A DNA stretch of 26,084 nt. It comes from Chara braunii. Its lineage: Eukaryota; Streptophyta; Charophyceae; Charales; Characeae. Where the stretch lies: the NCBI GenBank assembly GCA_003427395.1, contig BFEA01000283.1, positions 631,125-657,208 on the forward strand, in the 5' to 3' direction. Within the stretch, counting starts at the first letter, position 1. Each line of letters begins with the position of its first letter. Below, in pieces: positions 17,944 to 26,084 of this stretch. The position numbers and the translations under genes are program-made. Below the pieces are notes generated by a model. It saw only the letters and a program-made list of their open reading frames with translations, was not told the DNA's origin and did no database searches.

Positions 17944-19395
17944 GATAGAAAGGTGTTGATTCACAAATTGCCCAATGGTAGATCTGTTAGATTTCAAAAG
18001 TTTAAAGCTAGCAGTCTCATAGAAAACGACGGGTGCATGTGTGCATCATCTTTCTATAACTATTATAAGCAGAATCGCGAGGAGGGCATGTATCTAGTCT
18101 TTGTCTCTGAAAAAGGGGAGGCAGTTAAAACACCCCTAGAGATAGACTCAGTCGTCGCACAATATTCCGACCTTTTTGAGGAGCCCACAGGCGTGGTAGA
18201 AAGGGAGGTTGTCCATGCAATAGAGGTTGTCCCAGGTAGTAAGGTGCCTAGAGGACGAATCTATAGGATGTCTCTTGCGGAGTTGGATGAGCTCTGCGGC
18301 CAGCTCAAGGAGCTCACAGAGAAGGGATGGATTCGGCCTAGTACCTCTCCTTACGATGCTCCAGTCTTATTCATACCGAAGAAGGGAGGTACCCTGAGGA
18401 TGTGTATTGATTATAGGGGTCTCAATGCCATCACTGTTAAAAACGCAGAGCCCCTACCCCGCATTGACGGTCTACTGGATAGAGTGCAGGGATGTTGGTA
18501 CTTTACTAAGATAGATGTAAAGTCCGGATACCATCAAATTGCTATTAGAACTGAGGAAACTGCATTCCAGACCAGGTACGGTCTGTACGAGTTTGTAGTG
18601 ATGCCCTTCGGGCTATACAATGCTCCTGGGACATTCCAGCACGCAATGAACAGGATCTTTCATGATTACTTAGATAAGTTTATCGTTGTGTACCCCGACG
18701 ATATCCTCATCTTTAGTAAGACTGTAGAGGAGCACGCTGAGCACTTGAAAATAGTGCTAGGTCTCCTGAGACAACACCAGTACAAGGTTAACTTAGAGAA
18801 ATGCGAGTTTGGTCGCACCAAGATCTTGTACTTGGGTCATGAAATTTCAGCAGATGGGTTGAGGCCAGACGATGCAAAGGTGGCCAACATTCGTGACTGG
18901 CCCAGACCTCAGACTATTACTGAGGTCAGATCGTTTTTGGGGATGACGGGCTATTATCGTCCGTTTGTGAAGAACTATAGTACTATAGCTTCCCCATTAA
19001 CAGATGTAACTTGACTTGACACCCCTTGGGAATGGACAGAAGAGTGTGAGGCAACCTTCAAGAAATTGAAGTGTGCTCTAACACACTCTGAAGTCCTCAA
19101 GCTCCCGGATCCTGACCAACCCTTTGTTGTGACCACAGACGCCAGCCAATATGGCATAGGTACGGTCCTTGTGCAAAAGGAGGGGGAAAAGTTGAGACCT
19201 ATCGAGTATATGAGTAAAAAGATGCCATCTCAGAAACTAGCCAGGTCCACTTACGAGCGTGAGCTCTATGCCTTGTATAGGGCGCTGGTTCACTGGAGAC
19301 ACCATCTCCTTGGCAGATTCTTTTATGTAAGATCTGACCATGAGACCTTGCGTTGGATTAAGACACAACCGGTACTCTCTGACACACTCAAGTGA
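17944..19395 (+). pseudogene. pol: Element 3 reverse transcriptase and RNase H
   Basis: This is the longest open frame of the window: 17953-19014 gives 353 codons of RT with no stop. Motifs in order are PRGRIYRMS, GWIRPSTSPYDAPVLFIPKK, RMCIDYRGLNAI, YFTKIDVKSGYHQI (first catalytic Asp present), YEFVVMPFGL and the active-site box, here YPDD at 18691-18702 where the family has Leu, Val, Ile or Met before DD. Then LYLGHEISADGL and FLGMTGYYRPFV. TGA at 19012-19014 separates it from RNase H, which shows FVVTTDASQYGIGTVL, STYERELYAL and VRSDHETL and ends at TGA 19393-19395. RT and RNase H copy the element RNA into DNA. The Pro in the active site is probably inactivating. Confidence 0.9.
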
Positions 19396-21031
19396 TAGAC
19401 ATGTACTACTATCAACTTGATCCAATCAAGGGAGAGTACAATAACGTAGTTGATGCATTGTCATGTCGGACAGATTACCTGGGCGCACTAGTAACTGAAT
19501 TTGGCATATCTAACGACTTAACTCGATCATTGGTGGAAGCCTATCAGCAAGATCCAATTATGTCTAAGATCATCCGTAGATTCCAAGCAAAGGATAAAAA
19601 GACTTTGGACGAATTTACGATGGTAGACGGCTTGTTGTTTCTTGAGAAGGCACGGAATAAAAGGTTTTGTGTTCCTGATAGTGAGTCTTTACGTAGTTTA
19701 TTTTTAGGAGAATGTCATGATGCAACTGGTCATTTTGGCTATAGAAAGACATCAGCGAACTTAGTACAAAGATTTTGGTGGCCCTCTATGATTCAAGATG
19801 CTAAGGGATACGTTGAAACCTGCCAGGTTTGTCAAAGGGACAAACCCAGGACTCGGGCTCCGCTTGGATTGATTAAGCCCTTGCCGATTCCTGAAGGACC
19901 GGGTCAGAGTGTGTCCATGGATTTCATGGATACTCTTGTGACCAGTAGGTCTAGGAATAGACACATCTTTGTTATAGTGGATCGCTTTTCTAAGTATGCC
20001 AGACTAATCGTTATGCCAGAAAATGCTAAAACTGACTACGTCATCCAACTCTTTATGGATAACTGGGTACGTGACTTCGGTTTGCCTACATCGATTGTTA
20101 GTGACAGAGATGTGAGATTCACCAGTGAACTGCGGCAATCAACTGCTGAAAAGATGGGTACCAAGCTCCAAATGACGTCAGGGAATCACCCTGAGTCAAA
20201 TGGCCAGGTAGAACAGATGAACCGGGTAGTACAGCACCTGCTTCGGCATTATATTAAGCCAAGTCAGGATGACTAGGACGAGAAGTTACCTCTCATCGCC
20301 AGGCTGTATAACAATGTTGTGCAAAGTACTACTGGTATGACTCCCAACCAACTGCACCTTGGTTGGAAACCTAGAACTTCACTTGACTTTCTGCTACCAG
20401 AAAGAGAACCCACTGCAGCACCTGGCAGCATAGAGTTTGCTGTCAAATATGAACAGATGCTACAGCAAGCCGTTGAACATATCAGGAAATCTCAGGATGC
20501 AATGATCGCATCTGAGAATAAGCACAGACGACCCTCTCGCTTTCAGGTAGGTGATAGAGTCTGGTTAAGTGATCTGAACTAGGTCAGGAGTTAGGCATTT
20601 AACGTAAACTAATGCCATAGTACTTTGGGCCCTGGGAGATCTTAGACATTGTAGGGGATCAACCGGATGGACCTTCATACGTGATTCACATCCCTCCACA
20701 CTTGCGCACTTACCTTATTTTCCATGCATCCAAGCTGGCACCTTTTGCTGCCACTGACCAGTTTCCCTCAAGGAGATCAATGCTGCCCCCAACCATGGAT
20801 GGCGAAGTGGATATTGACCAGATCGTGGAGCATCAAGTGATGCCAGTACCTTGACGATCAGGCAGAGGCCGCCCTCCTAAACCAAGAATGCAGTATCGTG
20901 TGAGATTCAGACATCATCTGGATCCTAAAGAAGATCATCGCTGGTTCACACGAGAGGAACTCGTGAGAACAACACCTCAAGTGATTGCAGGCTATGAAAG
21001 AGAACTCAAAGGGAAGATGCCTGCAGAGTGA
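19396..21031 (+). pseudogene. pol: Element 3 integrase with chromo-like C-terminal tail
   Basis: A frame change near 19390 leads into YNNVVDALS, then the HHCC domain (ECHDATGHFGYRKT and CQVCQ, about 19710-19840). The core has Asp in SMDFMDTL, Asp in VSDRDVRF and Glu in GQVEQMNR, 35 residues apart, so DD35E is intact in sequence. TAG at 20274-20276 interrupts the end of the core. Next come NQLHLGWKPRTSLDFLL, NKHRRPSRFQVGDRVW and a stop at 20580-20582. After a frame change near 20583-20620, GPWEILDIVGD, FHASKLAPFA and RSMLPPTMDG lead through a TGA near 20851 to a tail with RVRFRHHLDPKED and FTREELV, ending at TGA 21029-21031. The tail matches 402-644. Confidence 0.9.
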
Positions 21032-21057
21032 CAGACTTCTCAAAGGACTGACGAATT

Positions 21058-21071
21058 AAAGGAGGAGGGAA
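21058..21071 (+). other. Polypurine tract of element 3
   Basis: AAAGGAGGAGGGAA, all purine, lies directly before the TG of the 3' LTR at 21072 and 26 bases after the pol stop, the same spacing as in element 1. Confidence 0.8.
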
Positions 21072-22075
21072 TGCTAGGATCTGAGTCCTCGGCAGGCCTG
21101 AGGGCCCCCTGTTGCAAGAGCGCCTACCCTAAGTGAAGGTGGGCCTAACAAATCACGAGAGGCCTTTGGTTGTCAATTTCGCATTTGGGGGTCCAGGCAG
21201 TTTCGTTGCGGCAGTTGGTTGAAGGGAAACACAGGCCGAGCAGCGTGAAAATTCTCAGGCCTTCCAGACCTTTCCAAAAGCTCAGGCCGTGGGCCAGATT
21301 CGCAGCCTCACACACAGACCGTTGGCAGGCCCAACCGAATGACCCCCAGTAGTTGCACCAAAGGCGCGGCATCCTGGGGCCTAACGGAAGCTTATGGGCC
21401 CAGGCTAGCACAGCCAGTCTGCCAAACGAGGCAAGCTCTTTCCATATAGGAAAGAACTCGCTGCCTGGCCAGGGCATTCGGGCACTTGCTGGCTGGCGGC
21501 AGCGCTGGAGCGATAGCTCGTGTGCTGGCTGCTGGCATTGGAGCAAGAGGCTGCGCATGTGCGGTCGTGTGGTGAAGCAGGGTGTTGTTGAGGGCAGCGT
21601 CATAGCCCAACCTCCATAGCTGGCTGTGGGCTTGGACATACAGTGAGTCGCAGGGGTGGTCTTTGGGTGTACAACAAAGTGAGACGTGGGAGAGAGTCAA
21701 GGGGGAGAGAGAAGGATGATGTTGATGATGATGTGAGGGCACATACCTGACATTAGCGATGGTTCTGCATGGGCGACATCTTCAAGTACTTCGGGTGCTG
21801 TTGACGTCAACAATTGCATTGTCAATTTGTAGGCTAGTAGTAGTTGTGTAGGGAGTAGGCTGGGCGCCGAGCGCCACGTAGGGAGATAGAGACTGGATAC
21901 ATATGTTGGTGGTGGCGAGAGCAAGCTCTCATTGACATTGACTTTCAGTGCTACGATTCTCCATTGGTGTTACATTGGTGCAATGCTGCTTCCTGAACAT
22001 TATGTTACGATTTGGCTTTCAATGTGATTGTGCAATCGGAATATTGTCATCTCGCTTCTGTTCATTTTCCTTGCA
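21072..22075 (+). repeat. 3' LTR of element 3
   Basis: Begins TGCTAGGATCTGAGTCC after the polypurine tract and ends TTCATTTTCCTTGCA, 1004 bp. Landmarks are CCCTAAGTGAAGG (21127-21139), CAGTTGGTTG (21212-21221), the palindrome around CTTTCCATATAGGAAAG (21438-21454) and GGGCGCCGAGCGCC near 21862-21875. Its first 374 bases match the truncated 5' LTR. Confidence 0.87.
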
Positions 22076-22877
22076 TTCTTGGAAGATGCAGAAGATATGA
22101 CTTCTAGGAGGCCTTCTTTGGGATGTCTCTATTGATGGTTGGAGTCAGCACGCATTCTTAATGAATGATCTAATCAGTTCTCATAATCCATGCATGCCGG
22201 CTGGTATCCTACAGATCGAAGAGGCTTTACACGAATGAGGGTACTGTAGTGGTGATCATCCCCATCAAACCCGACCAGAAATCAGGAATCAGACCAGAAT
22301 CAGGAACCAGACCAGAAATCAGACCAGACTGCTGACTACCCCTTTAAGTAGCTATAGCAGTATTCTAGATGTCAAGTCTTTATCTAACTGCTTGTGGCCT
22401 AACTCAGACTCATCCTCCTTACTTGACATTAAGTCTATCTACTGTACAGTGATCCTGATGCAAATCAACAACTTACAGCAGCTACTTATGAATAAGTTTC
22501 TGAGCTAGCATACTTCGGTATTGATATTCAGGTTTCAAGTGGAAAGGAGTTTTACTGTAAATGTAAGCTTGCAGCATAACTGCAACAATGTAAAAAGTCC
22601 TTTTACCGTGCTTAAGGATGTCTTCCTGAAGGTGCTTCGCAGTTAGCTGTCCTTCTGTCTCGGCTACCGGTTTTTTGTTGTTCGGTTATAAAGCAGACAT
22701 CTCTAGATTGTTTGAGCAGTTATGCAGTCTGGTAACCCATGTAGGTTTATCCGTACCTTAGTTAGCCCTTAAGGTCTCTGAAATAGCGATTACCTAGCTT
22801 ACTTCAAAGATCAGTCCTTTCAGTAAAATACCGTACACTTCTCTGTCCTGCTAGTTTCACATACATTTGAGAAACAG
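22076..22877 (+). other. Non-coding sequence right of element 3
   Basis: No gene is recognisable. It holds a short degenerate repeat of GACCAGAAATCAG (22272-22330) and a perfect 9-bp inverted repeat, ATGTCAAGT (22369-22377) and ACTTGACAT (22421-22429). Otherwise nothing stands out. Confidence 0.5.
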
Positions 22878-23464
22878 ATCCAGATGGAGAAAGAAGGTTT
22901 TGTATAACATTGAGGACAAACATAGGCATTAGCATAGGTTCTCTGCATTCTATCAGCATTCAAAGTGCCCAGTCGCCTGCTCATTTTTATTCAAAAAATA
23001 AACTACTCAAAAGTGTTTATTGTAATTTTTCAATTAGTCAACTATGAAATTAAGTTTTATATTATTTATTTGGAGATCCTCGGTCTTCGCGTCCCCATCT
23101 CCTTTACTTAGACTTTAATATATATAATGATCTCTTGGGGTACGTATATGGCCCTATTTGTCTCTCCTTCATTTGATTCGCCAGTTGTCATCTCATAACA
23201 TAAGAGTCGTCTTATAGTTTTTTCCTTCATGGGAAGGGTTGTTAACTATCTGTTGGACAATCTTCTTGTCTATGATTCCTGGCCGGTTCCAAGGAGATAC
23301 AAACATTAAGTGACAACATTTTCTCTCTCAGAAGAAGCTTGATAGGCCTACCCTTCCTAGCCTTCGAGATTAGGCAGATATCCCACCATTGGTTTTTTCT
23401 GTCCTCATAGGAACACTTTAACCTCGAAGTGGTACCTCCTAGCGAAATGTCACAAACAGCTTGT
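22878..23464 (+). repeat. Direct repeat, copy A (about 587 bp)
   Basis: Aligns over its whole length with 23633-24231, roughly nine of ten positions identical by eye. Shared stretches include TGAAATTAAGTTTTATATT, GCGTCCCCATCTCC, ATTCCTGGCCGGTTCCAAGG and CACTTTAACCTCGAAGTGG. No reading frame is preserved, so it looks non-coding. The ends are not TG...CA. Confidence 0.9.
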
Positions 23465-23632
23465 CGCTATCCAACAAACGAGACTAGTGTCCACAATTGC
23501 CTTCCCCCTTAGCTGGAGGAACAACGCTACAGTAATTGTGTAGCCCCTACACATGTTTTTTGATGTGACCTACGACATACTCTACAGTTCCGTAGGCATT
23601 GAGGACAACCATAGGCATTAGCCTACACCAAA
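23465..23632 (+). other. Spacer between the direct repeats
   Basis: 168 bases without a gene. Its right part (about 23590-23625) contains a short third copy of the CATTGAGGACAA...GGCATTAGC start of the repeat, inside a GTAGGC/GCCTAC inverted repeat. Confidence 0.6.
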
Positions 23633-24231
23633 TCCAAACGGAAAAAGAAGGTTTTGAATAACATTGAGGGAATAACATTGAGGACAACCATAATCATTAG
23701 CGTAGGTTCTCTGCATTTGATCCGCGTTCAAACTGCCCAGTTGCATGTTCATTTTTATTCGAAAATTAAACTACCCAAAAATGTTTATTGCAATTTTTCA
23801 ATTTGTAAAATATGAAATTAAGTTTTATATTATTTATTTGGAGATCCCCGGTCTCCGCGTCCCCATCTCCTTTACTTAGATCTTAAAATATATAATGATC
23901 TTTAGGGGTACGTATATGGCCCTATTCGTCTCTCCTTCGTTTGATTCACCAGTCGTCATCTCATAGCATAAGAGTCGTCTTGTAGTTCTTTCCTTCATGG
24001 GAAGGAGTGTTATCTATCCGTTGGACACTCTTCTTGTCTCTGATTCCTGGCCGGTTCCAAGGAGATACGAACATTAAGCGACACATTTTCTCTCTCAGAA
24101 GAAGCTTGATAGGCCTGCCCTTCCGAGACTTCGAGATTAGGCAGATATCCCACCCTTGGTTTTGTCTTTCCCCATAGGAACACTTTAACCTCGAAGTGGT
24201 ACCTCCTAGTGAAATGTCACAAACAGCTTGT
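23633..24231 (+). repeat. Direct repeat, copy B (about 599 bp)
   Basis: Second copy of 22878-23464 in the same orientation. It differs by scattered substitutions, small indels and an internal re-duplication of ATAACATTGAGG near 23658-23685. The similarity ends at CACAAACAGCTTGT in both copies, after which the flanks differ. Confidence 0.9.
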
Positions 24232-25634
24232 GCCGGACCGGCCAGGATGGCAGTCCGTCAGGATGGAGAAGGAGGATTGACGAAGGAGGAGGTAGAGATG
24301 GAGTTGGAAGGCACAATCCAACTCCGACGCAGACTCAACACGCACGTACTCCAAGATGTGCAAAACTAAAGAATGACGAAATACAGACTGCAGTTGGGGT
24401 ATACACCAGCGGACTGACTGGACTGGACTGGACTGGCCTGATACCAACGGTGGTACTGGACAGGATTGGACTGGACCGAAAATAGTACATGGCATGTGGG
24501 GTCAGGCCACTGCCTGGTCCCACAGGACGAACTGGCAAATAGCCGAATAGGCCTTGGCTGTATCCAGAGCAGATAGAGGTCCGCTGCAAAATCCTGAGAC
24601 CTGTAATGAATCGCAAGAGTCATAAACACGCTATCCGCAAAAGCAGCGGAATTGTGCAATAAAGAAAGTTGAGAAATCTACGATGCGGAGCAAGCTCCAT
24701 GCGGAGTCCATGTGATGCAGCCTAAGCTACATAATGTCAAATGAAAAGTGAATGTCTGGTATACACATCCTAACTAACAACAGAAAATGAAAGGTAACAT
24801 GATACAATCCTAGAGTCTTGGAGGCAATGGCCTTAGTGCTGAAAGGAAAAAGAGCAATATGTCACAAGATAATGCAATGTCGCGGAACCACTAAGAGTGG
24901 GATGGTCTCAGAGGGGGTGAATGCAACCTAAGAATCGCAACTCCTAAGGGCAATCACACACGAAGGTGAGATAGGTCATTAGGCTCAAGGTGAGAGAGTG
25001 GTTTCGAAACAAAACCAATGACCCTGACAGATAGACCATCAAGGCGGGTAATGCCTGACAAAAGGGTGACACCATGCAGGGTCGACTATGAAAAGGGGAG
25101 CCTGAAATAGGGTGGAGGTATGCCTAACTTAGGGCAGGCAAAAACCGACACTAGGGTGTGAGGGCAGTGGGTGAGGGAAACATGCACACAAACTCACCGA
25201 ATGAGGGAGGGAGCTAGATCTAGGAGTAGGGAAGCCAAGATAACGCTACGGTCTCAATGCCTATGCGATACCAAGGGAGAGCCCAACTCAAAGAGACCCA
25301 ACTAAGTGAGAATCATCATGCGACACATGCAAGGGAATGTACAGGGTACGGTGGTGGCGTGAAGTAGTCACGTCCAAAGTAACTAAAGCCGATAAGGTAG
25401 CCGAAGTCATCGAAGTGGTCGATGACGTCGATGAAGTAGGAGTCGAGTCGATGTCGAAGCAGAGCCGCAAAACGTTGACATCCTGAACAAGCGGATGATG
25501 GAGTACTTGATGGTGCGAGTTAGTAGGGAGAGGTGGGTGATCAGAGTGTCAGTCGTCGAGACGCCGAGGGCGTCAACGAGTGCATTGTGGACGGGCAGAG
25601 GCGTCCATCTGCTGCTGAAGAACGGCCTAAGAGG
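24232..25634 (+). other. Non-coding sequence, likely including the 3' flank of the minus-strand chromovirus
   Basis: No exon or RNA gene is recognised. It contains an ACTGG microsatellite (24413-24436), a hairpin-forming GCCTAACTTAGGGCAGGC (near 25126-25143) and a low-complexity GTCGATGAAG-rich stretch (about 25402-25460). The part nearest 25635 is downstream of the minus-strand pol end and is probably that element's 3' UTR, but no LTR or polypurine tract could be placed. Confidence 0.45.
24413..24436 (+). repeat. (ACTGG)n microsatellite
   Basis: ACTG followed by four ACTGG units in a row, with looser copies of the same word as far as about 24475. Confidence 0.85.
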
Positions 25635-25850
25635 CTAAGAGGGAGCGGGCTCGTCCTCAACAATCTCCTCAGCCGAAGGAGGAGGAAATGGGTCAGTTGG
25701 CCGAGTAGGAGCAAATGTTTCAGCACGACGACCACGGTCATATGCACGCACCAACATCCAAGCGTGCTCCAAGTGCTCGAGGGGCTCCCAAGTAGCCTCC
25801 CCATCAGGATATCCCTTCCAACTCACAAGGCTATGTTGCCCCCCGTACGA
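25635..25850 (-). pseudogene. pol: C-terminal chromodomain end of a chromovirus Pol, minus strand
   Basis: On the minus strand one frame reads SLVSWKGYPDGEATWEP, then HLEHAWMLVRAYDRG, an Asp/Glu/Pro-rich end and a stop at 25635-25637. WKGYP and TWEP are hallmark chromodomain words, and both aromatic positions are kept here, unlike in element 2. The MLVRAYDRG ending parallels KLVRAYDRAHP of element 2, so the two belong to related chromovirus families. Upstream on the minus strand (above about 25850) the frame stays open to 26012 but its content is Arg/Gly/Tyr-rich repeat-like sequence with no integrase motifs, so the element is cut or disrupted there. Confidence 0.8.
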
Positions 25851-26084
25851 ATACAGGGCGTTCATACGGTCCATACGACCGTACGTACGACCCCCCTGGT
25901 GGTCATACACCCCGTACATACAGTCATCCGAGCCGTCTCGGCGGCCTTCCCGGGGGGGTCGCTGATGTGTGAGGGGGTGGGCGGGGTGCGCATATTGGGG
26001 GCTAGCCCCCAAAGTAAAAAAAACGAAAAAAAAAAAAACGTTTGTTCAGGGGTTTGGGGGGGGTGAGGGGGGTGGTGGGGGGTT
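25851..26084 (+). repeat. Low-complexity right edge: GTACG/CATACG words, palindrome, A-runs and G-runs
   Basis: No gene. From about 25857 to 25922 the words CATACG, GTACG and GTACATAC repeat irregularly. An 18-base perfect palindrome, TTGGGGGCTAGCCCCCAA, occupies 25995-26012, followed by two long A-runs separated by CG. From about 26049 the plus strand has G-runs of 4, 8, 6 and 6 that fit a G-quadruplex pattern. Confidence 0.75.

Larger units (their letters stand above)
14549..22075 (+). mobile_element. Near-complete Ty3/Gypsy element (element 3)
   Basis: Starts TGCGAGGATC at 14549 and ends TTGCA at 22075. The interior has gag, a protease remnant, RT, RNase H, integrase with a chromo-like tail, a polypurine tract and a 3' LTR. 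The four bases before (14545-14548) and after (22076-22079) are both TTCT, a possible target duplication, although Ty3/Gypsy elements usually make 5 bp. The 5' LTR keeps only 374 bp, which differ from the 3' LTR at roughly 30 positions by eye (about 8%), so this is not a recent insertion. Multiple stops and frame changes confirm it is inactive. Confidence 0.85.

Noticed and set aside
24300-24660. Minus-strand frames of 92-97 codons
   Set aside because: They overlap the ACTGG microsatellite, giving repetitive peptides with no recognisable motif.
1-26084. tRNA, rRNA or CRISPR content
   Set aside because: No cloverleaf, conserved rRNA core or regularly spaced short direct repeats with unique spacers was seen. 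The 53-bp array has no spacers.

Overview
The window is eukaryotic, repeat-dense DNA, mostly the wreckage of Ty3/Gypsy LTR retrotransposons around one short exon of a probable host protein-kinase gene. There are no bacterial-style operons, rRNA, tRNA or CRISPR. The Gag-Pol wording, the long non-coding stretches and the PKA-like exon remind me of the charophyte alga Chara braunii. That host call is recognition and inference (about 0.6), not proven from the sequence.

Layout. 1-1802 is the 3' end of a plus-strand Gypsy element (integrase tail, polypurine tract, LTR). 1803-3401 is AT-rich sequence carrying a second LTR of the same family (1976-3019). 3402-about 10631 is a plus-strand chromovirus: Pro/Thr-rich gag with a CCHC knuckle, protease, RT, RNase H, integrase and chromodomain, then a 3' UTR with a pyrimidine tract and a 53-bp minisatellite, a polypurine tract and a different LTR. 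Its 5' LTR is not visible. 10632-13245 is non-coding except for a 122-bp exon at 11817-11938 encoding the alphaC-to-hinge part of a PKA/PKG-type AGC kinase; two clusters of TTGAC motifs flank it. 13246-14548 holds minus-strand LTRs and an internal 3' end. 14549-22075 is the most complete element: truncated 5' LTR, gag, protease remnant, RT, RNase H, integrase with a chromo-like tail, polypurine tract and 3' LTR. 22076-25634 is non-coding and contains a diverged direct duplication of about 590 bp. 25635-about 25850 is the chromodomain end of a minus-strand chromovirus, and the right edge is G-rich low-complexity DNA.

All retroelement genes carry stops and frameshifts and should be read as pseudogenes. 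Even so, the order CCHC, protease, RT, RNase H, DD35E integrase, chromodomain is clear in two of them. The least expected signals are: the kinase exon; a -1 slippery heptamer in the correct frame at the gag-pol overlap of the third element; stem-loops and a MYB-core-like block shared by LTRs that are otherwise diverged; a 5' LTR that breaks at the tip of one of those stem-loops; and the tandem 590-bp duplication.
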